A stretch of DNA of 64,000 nt. Source: Aplectana chamaeleonis. Its lineage: Eukaryota > Nematoda > Chromadorea > Rhabditida > Cosmocercidae. Within the stretch, counting starts at the first letter, position 1, and each line of letters begins with the position of its first letter. A model generated the notes under the pieces. The model had not been told where the DNA came from and did no database searches. It was given only the letters and a program-made list of their open reading frames with translations. Made by a program: the position numbers and the translations under genes. Location: positions 1-64,000 of the forward strand of contig JAPDOI010001216.1 in NCBI GenBank assembly GCA_029168955.1, read 5' to 3'. Below are positions 1 through 11,359 of this stretch, piece after piece.

Positions 1-825
1 ACATCGGAACCTTGTGTGCAGCAGCTCAGATAGCCCTCAGGACCAAGACAGCAAAATTTCAAACTACGACCTACTGCGGTTATCTCAAACAAATTGGCAC
101 TGCTATTCCGACAATCAACTAGAAGACATCAGTTACGTGATGAGCATCATCTTAATAATCCCCTTTCGCAAAGTTTGGGACAATTTTTTCCCACCAAAGA
201 AGCTAGGAAAATCGAAAAGTGCCATTTCCAGGAGGTGGTAGTAAAATTACTAAGAACACTCAAAATGCTTGACGCACAGCAGATGTATATAGTTTACATT
301 ATTAAGAACCTATTCGTGTTTGAGCAGGACTTCACGCATTAGGCTTCAGAAAATATTAGAGAGTTTTATGGCGTGGGTGCGCAGTGTGGACATTACGCAG
401 TCCGAGGCTAAAACAGCCGTGGGTGCGCAGTGTGGACACGCGGTCTCTAAAGTGTTAAAAGAGTGCATCTGATGTCGCGACTCGGCATTTTCACTGTACT
501 GCAGCCATGCAGGTGCGTTATTACAGTGTAGACATCCGCTTGGCGCGTATTGCGGAAATTTCCGCCGCATTTTCTACGCATCGCCAAGCTTTGCCAGATT
601 TTGTTCAAACTTGGCAATGCTCACTCTTGGTTTAGTGGTACGACTGGCTCCCAAAACCACGTGTATTGATCGAACGGGCAACCCTGTTATAAGAGATTGA
701 GACGAGGAACTCGCGGGTGTTTACGAATTCGATGTGGACGATTGGTACTCATGTTGCCCATTCATTTTAATGCTTTAACATTACACTCACTATGAAGATA
801 TTGTGAAGAATGGACAGATTTATTG
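1..825. other. Noncoding stretch, no gene recognised
   Basis: The open frames here are short and overlap on both strands, and none has a motif I recognise. The only structure I can point to is the direct repeat at 372-438. The stretch ends at the inverted-repeat element starting at 826. Confidence 0.5.
372..438 (+). repeat. Short direct repeat, 21 bp x 2
   Basis: An exact 21-bp word, which includes GTGGGTGCGCAGTGTGGACA, is present at 372-392 and again at 418-438, a 46-bp period. A third, diverged relative may lie near 510-537 (AGGTGCG, then CAGTGTAGACA). This looks like a decayed tandem repeat. Confidence 0.7.
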
Positions 826-1333
826 AAGGCAGTGTTCTGATGGAAACCATTTTGGAGTTTTCTTTAGAAATCGAAAGGTGCGGGGATCATGGCAGCAGCA
901 AAGATGCGGGGATCATGGCAGCAGCAACAATGTCAAGCAGCCAAAGTGCCCAAACAGCCCTACACGGCCCCTTTGCGTGAAAGCACAATTCCGCCCACTC
1001 CCTTTAACGCCCATTGATCAGGAAACATACAACTGAAAACTCTCTGAAGAAGAAACAATACATAAATTGGGTGAATTGTTCCAATGCGTGCATCATGGAG
1101 CATGGTTTGATCTCTTTGGTATTCGTGTTTTTCTGCTTAAGTTGGTTTTCTGTTCTTTGCTTTGATCAACTAGCTGTTGAAAGGGGTGGGCAGGACCACG
1201 CCACACAAGTTCAGGGCTATTTGGAGCCCGGTTTCTTAGCCCGTTTTTTCGACTTTGATACTGCCATAAGCCCCCGCCCTTTCGGTACCTAGGTCAAAAC
1301 TTGAAGACAGTTTTTTATCATGAACACTGCCTT
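826..1333. mobile_element. Small inverted-repeat element (MITE-like), copy 1
   Basis: The left end reads AAGGCAGTGTTC and the right end is its inverse, GAACACTGCCTT, followed inwards by an A/T-rich stretch. The same termini bound the element at 51,660-52,146, and the right sub-terminal regions also align (CGTT.TTTCGAC ... GCCCC), so the two belong to one family. It is 508 bp and has no transposase. The flanking dinucleotides are TG and CG, not the clean TA seen around copy 2, so this copy is older or its flanks have mutated. A Tc1/mariner-type MITE is the likeliest class, by inference from copy 2. Confidence 0.6.
879..927 (+). repeat. Tandem duplication of a 26-bp unit
   Basis: The 23-bp word containing TGCGGGGATCATGGCAGCAG occurs at 879-901 and 905-927. 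It is an exact short duplication inside the inverted-repeat element at 826-1333. Confidence 0.85.
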
Positions 1334-1439
1334 CGGAATAGGATTGGTTTGCAAATATTTCGAGACAAAGATGATAATCAATGAAATGTTTTTCTCATGT
1401 TACAGTTGAAAAAAACTTTCTTTCTTGAAAATTTCTGCC

Positions 1440-1735
1440 AGATTTTCGATACTTTCCGGGTTATACCAACCCGGTATCCGACCGGATATCCCGACTCGGA
1501 TATTTCGGATTCCGACTCGCGAAAAGAGGTCAAAATCCGATTGATCCAAATTCCGAATCACCGAAAAAACGCGAAATTTTCTGATTGATCCGAGATCCGA
1601 CTATCCGTTTAACGTACTTATTCGAATGATTCGGATTATCCGATGTTGTTATTTCGAATCTATCCGCTTGAGTAGAATATATCCGCGACCTTCGATTTTG
1701 AGTTATCCCGAAATCCAAGTATCCGAAATTTTTTG
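1440..1735. repeat. Degenerate ATCCGA/TCGGAT-word region
   Basis: About 300 bp are saturated with variants of TATCCGA and its complement TCGGATA (GGTATCCGACC, CTCGGATATTTCGGATTCCGA, ATCCGATTGATCC and similar). There is no clean period, so this is a degenerate short-word repeat. The same word recurs near 10,640-10,672. Confidence 0.5.
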
Positions 1736-2849
1736 ATTCGGACCCAATGTACAGTTTTTAGTGCTCCACTTCAAATCAGTAGTACATCATTTCAACAAAT
1801 TTTCAACGTTTCTTCGGTGGTAAATCCCATTCCAACTCTGATGTAATAAATTACTTCACATTATTTGTGAGCTCCTCACAAATACCACTATGCTAAATCC
1901 GTAACCATTTTATAGCGAAGCAAAACTGTTGAGAATAATAACTCCTATGTTCAAAGACGATCCGATCGTAGCATTTTGAGAATCTTCAAAAGTAGTGCTT
2001 AGCTGGCGAAAATTCCTCATTGTGAAGCTTCGCACTTTTCAAATTACATTGCATTTTTTCAAATATGGGCAAACGAGCCTCAGATTCGTGATCAGCACCT
2101 TAAACAACACACCTAAAAAAGTTTAACCTCAATCCGAGGTTTTTGAACGCCCTGAGATTTCCATTTGTGTACCCCTTTTCTCTTCATAAAGCTATGATAT
2201 TGCCCACTTTTGGGAATCTCTTGTAAATCTCTGAGGCATTTAGAGGATTCGGAAAACAGACTGCCAATGTGTTCATTCAATCTCATCTCGATGAAGCCTC
2301 TGGGTGTGTCCGCATCAGGTTAGGGGCTGTTTGGAATCATCACTCACTATCGGTTACGAATTACGATTTACGAATCACGAGGAGATTGAAAAAATACGAT
2401 TAGCGATTTACGGAATTCAAGAATTTATTTACGCACAACCGTGCCGCAACGGTGTTATGAAAATCTGGCTTGGTGTGATTCTGAGTCAGAACTTAGAAGA
2501 TTTGGCGTGAAAGAAAACGTCGTTATTGCTTGCCTGCGCCTACTCCTTCATTGAAACGCATCGAACACGACGAAAACCAAAATCAAGCTTTTGCGTACAG
2601 TGGAACTAGTTGGTCATAACAGTATTACTCAGAAAGTTTGGAGTTTCAAAATCGCCTCTAAATAAAGATTTGCTTACAGCAAAATGGCTTCGTTTGTTTG
2701 GGAGGTCGGCCTTGGGGTCCATCCGTTGTTACAAAGAATAAAACTCCGTGGTTGCTGCCGGCAGGCGTGCCTTGTGACGCGTCGTAGGGCTGATGTACAC
2801 GCCAGTTGATTTCACATTCGGCATCGATCGGAAGCAGCTGACGGCAATG
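1736..2849. other. No gene recognised
   Basis: I find no supported coding region or RNA. A short cluster of TTACGA-type words lies at about 2,350-2,415. A 166-codon open frame on the minus strand (3,158-2,658) overlaps the start of the LINE remnant; I do not recognise it and treat it as chance or antisense. Confidence 0.4.
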
Positions 2850-2850
2850 G

Positions 2851-3605
2851 ATGCAGCAGGTTGGTAACTCATTAATTTTGTTCAAGTGGTTGTTCCAGGT
2901 GGAAAATCGAAAGCTTCCAACGCTGCGCCTAGGAACAGATCGTAGAACTGCTCCTTGCGTTCTCCGCGCAACTATTTTGTCATCATCAACTGACCCGCAT
3001 TGTTTTGCGAATTCACAATATTCCAGCAATCTCGAAGCTCTGGTGCTCTCCCGGTTAGCTGACTTAGAGTCCAAAAAGAATTCGTCCAGTGGGTCTCCGT
3101 CCTTGCAGAAGAAATTCTGTTGTATTCCACTATGGTGAGGGTTAAGGCGGACGGCCAAAGATCGATGAAAAGTCGCGCATGATCACTTGGGTGGGCATTG
3201 ATGAGCAGGCAAGCGAGGAGTCAACCCGTCGATTTGATCGCGAGGTCCTCAAGGAGGCCGTTTAACCCTCTGGAAATAAGGAACTCGCACGTGAGTTTGA
3301 GCATGGGCACATCCACGTGCCATCGCTACCCTGTTGGGAAACCGCGTAAAGTCAAGGAACTCGTGGGCGGATAATTAAAGATTGGTTGCCTAACCAATGT
3401 CCCCGAGGACTCGCTCCTCGCCCATTTGCGAAGTGGGAGGCAAAGCCTTACTCAGCGCTTTGTTCACTCCGTTCGCCCGAAGCGACTACACCCCGAGGAA
3501 TTGGGTTTGGATCGGCAGCTGCGTAATGAAGCAGGAGACCAGAACGCTAGGGAAGGTGCTTCAGCTTATGTCGTGCATGATTTCGACATTTATCAGAAAG
3601 CTTAG
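2851..3605 (+). pseudogene. LINE ORF1-like remnant
   Basis: The reading frame at 3,172-3,605 reads WVGIDEQASEESTRRF and later, after frameshifts, ELGLDRQLRNEAG and YVVHDFDIYQ. From memory, this pattern resembles the first protein of nematode LINEs, so the assignment is inference. Upstream, 2,851-3,138 holds an open stretch with a helical ADLESK-type segment that may be the N-terminal part. In-frame stops occur after KEAV and after CWETA, and at least one frameshift is needed between the two conserved blocks. Its position just before the endonuclease fits ORF1. Confidence 0.5.
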
Positions 3606-3882
3606 AGTCTCCTGAAGACTACCTGAACGCCCGGATGCTGGTAGAAATCTGCAGGGCCCGGTGCGAATAGAATCGGTTGTTTTGGATGCTACACTTGACG
3701 GTGTCACGACGATTCGCTGAGTTCCATATTCAAACCTTGGGAGATTCATCTCCAGCGCTAACTCAATGAAATTTCTACTCGACTCCCACATGGCCCTGGT
3801 ACTCCTCCGGTCCCCCCTTTCGTTAGTAGTTCCTAGAATACAGCATGTCCCCAGTTGTCTCCTCAATCCAGTTTTTGAAGAC

Positions 3883-4560
3883 AGTTCTTCTATTTAATGC
3901 ACGTTCCATATGCAATAAGCTTCCCGATCTATTTGTTGCTTTCCACCAACCCTCTTATGATTTTCATCACCGAAACGTGGTGCAAGCCAGATGTTATACA
4001 CGATTCCACGCTGTGCCCTGACCCTAAGTATAGATTATACCAGATGTGTGATAGAGAGCTCTGCAGGTGGCGGGGTTTTAGCTTTAGTTCAAAGCAGTCT
4101 CTCTCACTATCCTATTTGGCTCAAGAAACTTCTCTCCCTACTGCCAGTGTTTAATTTTGCACCATTTATACCACATCTATTTCTACCTACATAATTCTGC
4201 TCTACCGCAGCCACATGTGAAGCCCTTCATTTCCACGATGCCTTAGCGTATATTTCCGGAAATTATCAGCGAAAATTCTAACAGTATAGTCCTGGGAGAT
4301 ATGAACTTCCAACAATTAAATGGAGCGAGACTAGAGATACTAACAAGGTTTATGGATCCGCCCGCCCAGAAGTTCCTTCAGTTTTTGTGAGGAATATTCA
4401 CTTTTCCCAACTTGCTACTATTCCTACAATTGGTAAGAAAACACGCTTGATTTGGTTTTAACTAACAATCAGGAAATTATTCAAGATGTATGAGTGTTCT
4501 CGCGCCTTTCTCCACCTCAGACCACACAACTGTTTCGTTTCAGAAATTCAGCTTGTGAAG
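3883..4560 (+). pseudogene. LINE AP-type endonuclease domain, broken
   Basis: Three frames together carry the hallmarks of the endonuclease/exonuclease/phosphatase fold found at the start of LINE ORF2. In order they are LFNARSICNKLPD, ITETWC, AGGGVLALV, a GDMN motif near 4,295, and LDLVLTNNQ leading into PFSTSDH near 4,515. The E of the ITETW motif and the final SDH are expected catalytic positions. In an active element this enzyme nicks the target DNA to prime reverse transcription. At least two frameshifts and one stop separate the motifs, so it is dead. Confidence 0.75.
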
Positions 4561-6130
4561 TCCAACAATCCCGTTTCCAACTCTTTCTATTTGACTACTC
4601 CAATGGCAGCTACTCTGCCATTTTGCGAGCAACTTTGAAAGTATCAATTGGCGCGACATCATATCACATTGCAACTCCGCTGATGAGTGTTACCATATCT
4701 TTCTAAAGCATTGTAGAAGGCTGATCGAGGTGTTTATTCAATCGTCACGAACTCAAACTGGGTTCGCTATCCCTCATACATTCGAAAACTTGCGCAGAAG
4801 GCCTCGAGACCTATACCATGCTCGTTCCAGCATTGGTATTCCAGAAATATTTCCGTTTTCTAGAAGACTGGAAAGCGTGAACTATAGGAGCTTAATCTGC
4901 GCAAAGAGAGAGAAAGTCGTTTCTTCTCGTAATTCAAAGAGGGGTTTTACAAATTCATCAACCAGAAAACTAGAGCTGAAAAACGGTATTCTATATATCC
5001 TGAATACCAATGGTGAACCCTGCCAAGACTGAGCTGGAGAAAGCGAGAGTTTTCGCAACATTTTCAAGAATCTGTTTACAAACATCATTCCTGCCACAAT
5101 GACAAAAAATTGCCCCCGCGTTCAAGCTTCCTCGAAAATCTGACTTTTTAGATGGAGCATCACCAGTGAAACGAAAGTCTACACGACTTTGCTACGCCTT
5201 CCACCCAGGTACTCCACTTCACCAGAGCAACATCCCGTATATTTTCTTGAAAAAGGCAGCTCTTGGGTTAACACCTGCGCTTACACTTGTTTTCAACTGG
5301 TGTCTTCTTCATGGTGAGAGTTCCTTCATTATGGAAGGACAGTTTTGTGGAAGCCGATATTCGAAAAAAAAGGGGGGATAAAACAGATGTAAAGAATTAT
5401 AGACCAATCTGTCTGACTTCATGCACTAGCAAAGTTCTTGAACGCATTGTTTGTAAACAACTTTATGATTACCTTCGTGAAAACAAGTCTAATTATAAGG
5501 TTGCAACACGGATTCCTAGCAAGAGTCCACCCATTACGGCATTAATTACAACGATTCCCCAGTGGCAGAAGACAGTGGACTCACGTGGATATATTACAAC
5601 ATGTTATTTAGATTATTCAAAGCTTTTGACTCTATTCATCTTGGCCTCCTCGTTTGCAAAATCATAGCTTATGGTATAGACGGTTGGCTGCTGAAAAATC
5701 CTTCAGTCCTTTGCCCTTTCTGAGCGGACGCACTCAGCAGGTTTTTTTTCATCAATGGGGTTTTCGATACTTACCCAACTCCTAGTGGTGTCCCCCAAGA
5801 CACCTGCACCTAGGACTGAATTAATGTTCTGCTTTACATTAATGATTTGCCAAAATATATTCCGCATGGAGTTGAGTGTCCTATCTATACTGCCGACGAC
5901 TCCAAATTATTTTCTTTCAATAATTCCCACATACTTCAGCAGGCTTTAGATGCTGTGCTTGATTAGTCCGACAAATGGTTACTCAACATCTCCTATGATA
6001 AAACCGTTGTAATGTGCATTGGTAGTAGTCATCCACGTAGGTCCTCATTCATGCTGGGTAACCGCGAACTTCGTATTGTCGACTCGGTGCGTGATCTCGG
6101 GGATTGTTTACTCCGACTCTCAGAGAGGAA
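4561..6130 (+). pseudogene. LINE reverse transcriptase domain, broken
   Basis: The clearest block, 5,287-5,640, reads NYRPICLTS, KVLERIV, ITALITT and CYLDYSK, the fingers/palm region of a CR1-like RT; CYLDYSK corresponds to catalytic motif A. It continues after a frameshift as IHLGLLVCKIIAYGIDGWLL, then SGVPQD and LLYINDLPKYIPHGVE, and then ADDSKLF near 5,890, the motif C position (usually YADD; here preceded by an inserted or changed residue). An in-frame TAG follows (ALDAVLD, stop, SDKWL). Multiple shifts and stops make it nonfunctional. Confidence 0.8.
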
Positions 6131-6374
6131 AGCTTTTTCTTTCAAAGGCTATATTGAGGAAAATAGTGGCATCCCGCCTTACACAATCTAACTTTATACT
6201 TAGAAGGCTTTTCAAACTCGGAACGCGGCCACACTTTTCAAACTTTCACCACCTTTGTAAAGGCCACTGCTCAAATATTGTACTCCAATTCGGTCCCTTC
6301 AAAACAAGTGTATATTCAGAGAAAGTTGAAAGGGTTCAAAGAGGTTCACAAAAAGGGTATTTGCAAGAAACGGG

Positions 6375-6725
6375 TTGTATGAAGTCAGTTACCAAGAGCG
6401 CCTGTCCCAATTAGGTGCTACCTCTCTGCAATTTAGAAGAGTGATTTATGATGAGAACCTTTTGTTCAAAATTGTAATGAACTACCTTGACTTATTGACA
6501 AGAGACGATGTTTTTGCTTTTTCTGCATTCAACCGGAAAACTAGAGGTCACTCATTTCGTATTTTTACAGGTTCCGTATACTCCAATCTGTTTCTAGAGT
6601 CGTTTTTTGGTCCGAGCTTCCAGCACTTGGAATCAGTTGCCGCATTATCTATGATACTGTCGTCGACGCCAGGAAGTTTTAGCGGCAAACTAGAAGAAAA
6701 TCCAAGACAGAAAGGATTGTTCTAG
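6375..6725 (+). pseudogene. LINE C-terminal region after the RT
   Basis: This 116-codon open stretch reads YQERLSQLGATSLQFRR and KTRGHSF, then a segment ending in a short lysine/glutamate-rich tail and a stop at 6,723-6,725. The RL..L...SL..RR and TRGHS patterns are typical of the region after the RT in CR1/Jockey-type LINEs. It is the least damaged part of the element, as expected near the 3' end. Confidence 0.65.
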
Positions 6726-7312
6726 CCACCGATTCCCGTTTCCAGTCTATTCATAATCATTCTCATCATCCACTTCCTCTTTGCCAAATCCCACTCTCCC
6801 TCGATATATTTCACCGGAAGCCTATTCACTTCACCTCGTTTCGTTCTCTTTTTTTTTGTTTGTTTTTACTTGAGCTCTTATGGTTTTGCATGTCCATTTG
6901 TTTTGCGAAAACATTTGAAGCCGATATGACCTAAATAACGGAAAATTTGAGCTGAAGTGTAACTCTGAAAGATTTTGATCTAGGGCTACAATACAGGCGG
7001 ACTCTCTCACTGCCGCTTGTCTTTGTTTGTCTCCTTGCTGGGCTTTACCGCCTGGTGAGTAGTAGAACGCCAAAGCAGGTCCAATGAGGCTTGTGGAACT
7101 TGTGAAACACATTTTGTCCAACATGTGGAGGCCGCATGCGTTAACATTACCATCTCAGACAAGACTTCTGTGCGCAGCGCTGTGTTCCCGTATCAAATGG
7201 GCGTCAATCACTATTCATCCCTATTGATTTCTATAGAGGCCAATCACACTTTTTCATTTTTGTTGTTCACCTTGGTTTCCCGAAACTATGATTGGCCACA
7301 ATAAATAAATAA

Positions 7313-8398
7313 ACTATCCCAGAAGTTGATATCGGCGCGAACATCGAATTTGTTTTTAACTACCTTCAAAATGAGTTTTTCTTGAAACGTTGAAGCTTTT
7401 TAGGAGGCCTTTTACAACCTTAAGCCACTATAGGGATATAGCATTACGGAAACGCCGAGAAACCCATATATGGTCTCCATCGTGTACGACGCCTTTGAGA
7501 GCTGTTGCGGCACACACATCTTAGGAAAATGTTTAACTTTTTTGTCTGTAGAGTCGACTTCATAGGAATGTCAGATCGCGCCCAAAACATTTTCTCGTAT
7601 GAGAAACATGGAACAGGTACCGTTCTTGGTTTCAAATCCATTGATTCTGCATTTTTCTTCTCTGGTAATGCGTCCAGATCAACAGGGTTCCATGGAATCG
7701 AATTCAGACTTACATTCACTGGCAGTCTGCTGGGCCTTAGTGGCGCAGGGTGGAGAAAGGGACACATCTGAGCATAAAAAATCTCTCCAACTCATACTAA
7801 ACGAGGGACCTGTTTCTCTTCCTCTTGCAGCGTGATCGTTTCACCTCCACCTCATCTCCTGATAGGAATGATTTCCGGAGAGTATTATGGCAGCGTAGTC
7901 GTCATGTTTGATTGCACCCACAGCTCGCTTTCTATGAGAGGAGGTGCCCTTGGAGAAGATCACGATTGCGTTTTTCCACTAAATGTGCAAACGCATGAAG
8001 AATAACGAGTATACACGATCTAGACATTTCATATGATAACCACATCAGCTAAAGAGGTTTACATTTCCAGAACTACTCAGAACTTTTTTGGATTACTTGA
8101 GTCCCAGCATTGACCAGTAAAATCAACTTGAATTTCGATTAATTTGGCTTGAAACCAGTTTATTTGAACTAAGGATCGACTTATGTTAAAAGGCCGTCAA
8201 TTATGAATTAATTTCCAGAGTAATTGTAGCCCCACTTTGCGCTCAATCACGGTGAAACAAGTTGCAATTCACTTTGCCGATTGATTAGGGATGCTATAAC
8301 TTGGTAATAACAAGCCTCTGATTTAGCCAAATTCAGCGTTACGGTATCAACAGCTAGATATCAGAATAAGAGTTCAAGAATCAATCTTCCCAAAATCG
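7313..8398. other. No gene recognised
   Basis: Short open frames overlap on both strands at 7,444-7,835, which argues against either being real. I recognise no domain, RNA gene or repeat. Confidence 0.4.
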
Positions 8399-10174
8399 CG
8401 GGACAGGGTCTCTCTACACAAGGAGGGAGGAACACGGACGAGATTCATTGCTGACGCGACGCGCGCGGCGGCGGAACTTTTTATCCTACTACCCCATCAC
8501 TGGAGCGCGCTTGCCACGAAGCTCACGAGATTTCACGAGCTTTCATGTTTCTATTCATTCCTAACATGCCTTTTCATTATGTTCCTGAGTTGTTCCTCCT
8601 GATCATCTTACTTATCACTGGACACTCATTTCAAGGAGATTATAATTTGCCACCGGCACAAGAAATTCTCTTCCGGAAGGGAAGTAATTTTTTCTTACCA
8701 GAGTTTCCATGAGTAGGTCCCAATATCGTGTCCGCGTCTATCATGCGCACATACATTACTCTCTGCACTCGCACCCTCACCTATCTCTATCACCGGTGAG
8801 GCTGTTTCCCTAATCCCTAGTGTGTTCCCAGTTTCAGCCGCTCATCTCCGGAGAAAAGATGGTGTGTGAATGAAAACACACAGCTCTCAATTTCTTTTAT
8901 ACACTATCAATTGGGTATCATCAATTTTGTTTACCGTGAGAATTTACATGTGCCGGTGGCAATTTATAATCGTCTCTCGTGCCGTTGTACCGCTTGAGGG
9001 GTATATTGACACCGCTAAGGCCCCTTTACTATTGTGGGAGGAGGTCATAGATTAGGATGAGCCGACGTCTTCAGCCCGGTCGATACACACAGGAATGCAT
9101 TGGAAATGGGATGCAAAAATCACTCGGTGCTTAATCCCTCCAACCCCCTCCCCAACACCCCCCCAACACCCACATGGTCGTTACGTATGAACAACATGGT
9201 GAGGTGAAGCTGAGAAAATCACTCGGTGTATCCACTTAAACACCCCCTCTCCTCCGCACTCCCCAACACCCACCCAGGTCGATACGTACGTTTAAAATGA
9301 TGAAGTGAGGTTGAGAAAAATCCACTCGGTGTATCCGACGCTGTCGATATCCATGCTATACGTGGATGACGGCGGATGAGAAAAAATCACCGGGTGGGCG
9401 GACCGATATGATGAAACATTGCGTATCACTAGAAAGCTATCCCACACTGCTACCCCCGTTTTTTCACTATGCTCTCCTTCCACTATTTCTCTGAACAGGT
9501 GCAAATCCTGTTGGCCACACGTAATCATCGTCATATCTAGTTGGATACACCGAGTGATTTTTCTCAACCTCACCCCTTCCTTTTAATCATACGTATCGAC
9601 CGGGTGGGTGTTTGGGGAGGTCAGCTGGGGGAGTCGGTGGATTACAGATGCAAAATAGCACCACCTCTGACCAGGGCCTAAGGGGGTCCACTCAGGAATC
9701 CAGTTGGAGGAATGAATGATACAGCCTCCAGAAATCGAAGTATTTCCATGGAGTTTCCATGAAAACATTGACTGATTACGATATCGGGCATCTGATATCA
9801 GCTAAAATTTTCATATTCATAGATGAATCATTTCATTTTCTTGAGTGCCCCCCCAAACAGTTTCAAATCCCCGCTTGATATTTATAGAAAATGTAATATA
9901 CGGGATTAAAAGATCGAGCTTTCCAGTTTAGAATGTAGTGATGGGATCGTTGCCGCCGACAACCAGTTTGGCTATGGATTATGAAACATGAAGAAAATAG
10001 TCATATGAGAATCAATAAACACATGAAATGTCATGAAATCTCCGCGAGATTGGTGGCAGGCGCGCTCCAGTGATGGAGTTAATCAGATAAAAAATTTCCA
10101 CCCGCGCGCGTCGCGTCAGCAGTATGAAATCTTGTTCGTGCTCCTCCCTCCGTGTGTAGAAGACCACTGCTCCC
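8399..10174. mobile_element. Long inverted-repeat (fold-back) element
   Basis: The segments 8,399-8,560 and 10,008-10,174 are inverted copies over about 165 bp. Shared landmarks are ACACAAGGAGGGAGGA, GCTGACGCGACGCGCGCGG, CATCACTGGAGCGCGC and TTTCATG. They differ by scattered substitutions and small indels. The interior (about 1.45 kb) has no transposase and contains a second inverted repeat at 9,259-9,620. The symmetry suggests a non-autonomous fold-back transposon. I see no convincing target-site duplication, so the exact ends are estimates. Confidence 0.6.
9118..9620. repeat. AATCACTCGGTG repeats and nested inverted repeat
   Basis: The word AATCACTCGGTG appears in direct orientation at 9,118-9,129, 9,217-9,228 and (with one inserted C) 9,319-9,331, each preceded by GAGAAAA-like or CAAAA sequence. 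It appears inverted as CACCGAGTGATT at 9,548-9,559. The two outer flanks 9,259-9,337 and 9,541-9,620 form about 80-bp inverted arms (ACCCACC..GGTCGATACGTA ... GAGGTTGAGAAAAATC). This is probably a small MITE with tandemly duplicated left ends, lying inside the larger fold-back. Confidence 0.65.
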
Positions 10175-10986
10175 TTAAAATCGGCCGGTTGCTTTATCAA
10201 TTGATGGTGATCCACGAATGATCACGTCGTAATGTGCCTATCAAAAGCACGACCGGAATAAAAAGACGCCTCATCTTTCTCCGAGTCCTCAGTCGGCATT
10301 CTGATGCCGGCCCTGGAAAGAGTGAGTTGGGGTCACTCCTGCGGAGGCCAGCTTATTTTGACCGCTGGGGATGGAGGGCATCCCCCGGCTGGAGAGAAGA
10401 AGGAAGGGCAGTTTCGGCCGCGGTCTGCGGTGACAGTCGTCGCTTCACAGCTGATGTTCTGAGTAATACATTCCATCCGATGATTTTCGATCAGAACAAA
10501 AACAGCTTCCTATCTTTAACTTCAGCTTCACTTCCCACAGAGAAAACGCTTTCCCTATCAAGAATCATTGTATCCCATTCGTATGATATGAAGTTTTTGC
10601 AGCTTAAAAATCGCTCTCTAGAGGCTTGCCGATTTATTTATTATATCCGAAAGTATCCGTTTATCCGATCCAAAATTTAAACGTGTGTGCCGTATCATTC
10701 GAGATTACTCGTAGAAAACTTTCATTCCAAACGGCCTGAAGGGAGTCTGCTGATATTTCAATCTTGATGAATCACAAAAATGTCGCTTTATGGATTCTAA
10801 TAAGCCAAATAAGGTGAGCGAAAATTGCGATTTTGATTTTATCCGAAATTTTCCGGATAGAATGTACAGTTTGTCGCAATGTTAAAAGGTTATGAATTGC
10901 GGATGCGGAAAAACGCTAAAAAAGACCGATAAAAACCTAAAACTACAGTGCAGAGGGAAAACCTGGCACTTTGCCAGATCATCGTC
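10175..10986. other. No gene recognised
   Basis: A 148-codon open frame (10,234-10,680) has no recognisable motif and ends in the same TATCCGA-type words seen at 1.45-1.73 kb, so I do not call it a gene. Confidence 0.35.
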
Positions 10987-11150
10987 ATCGATCGACAGCA
11001 CAGCTGATTTTTCTGAATGAGTTACGGTTTTGTTATTTTTTTCTTATTTTTTCTGCTTTTATTTCTATTCTTGACTCGCTTGATATTGGGGAAATAGAGG
11101 CTGTTCTTACTGCGTGAGCGGAATAAGCCGTTTGCTCTCACTTTAAAGTG

Positions 11151-11195
<45 letters not shown>

Positions 11196-11359
11196 AATTC
11201 TTCTCCCAAAATAAAAATACGGCGCATTCCTTCGCACTCTAAGAAAAGCCCCTACTCGCAGTAATTTACAAGGGTCCAGAAACAAAAGAAGCAGAAACAA
11301 GCATGAAAAAGAAAACCCCGTAACTCACCCAGAAGAAATCAGCTGTGGTGTCGATCGAT
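10987..11359. mobile_element. Fold-back element with internal poly-T
   Basis: The left arm starts ATCGATCGACAGCACAGCTG at 10,987 and the right arm ends with its near-perfect inverse, CAGCTGTGGTGTCGATCGAT, at 11,359. The inverted match continues inwards through GAGTTACGG..TTTT and TTTCTGCTT for about 100 bp or more. A 42-T tract lies near the middle. There is no open frame of note. A small hairpin transposon or a head-to-head duplication of a T-tailed sequence would both give this structure. Confidence 0.65.
11153..11194 (+). repeat. Homopolymer T(42)
   Basis: An uninterrupted run of 42 T, or an A tail on the minus strand. It sits near the centre of the fold-back at 10,987-11,359. Confidence 0.95.

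Larger units (their letters stand above)
2851..7312 (+). mobile_element. Full-length but inactivated LINE (CR1-like non-LTR retrotransposon)
   Basis: Pieces of every expected LINE module occur in the right order on the plus strand: an ORF1-like region, an AP-type endonuclease (3,883-4,560), a reverse transcriptase (about 5,150-6,130) and the C-terminal region after the RT (6,375-6,725). A noncoding tail follows and ends in AATAAATAAATAAA near 7,300. Each module is split by stops and frameshifts, so the copy cannot encode working protein. The type of endonuclease, the NYRPI and GVPQ motifs and the C-terminal region point to the CR1/Jockey side of non-LTR elements. The 5' limit is uncertain, and the 3' limit rests only on the short-tandem tail. 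Confidence 0.7.

Noticed and set aside
2658..3158. 166-codon minus-strand frame with a few Cys and His
   Set aside because: No recognisable domain, and it overlaps the start of the plus-strand LINE remnant.
7444..7835. Overlapping frames of 78-107 codons on both strands
   Set aside because: No motif, no splice context I can support, and mutual overlap.
10234..10680. 148-codon plus-strand open frame
   Set aside because: No domain; its end runs into the TATCCGA-type short-word repeat.
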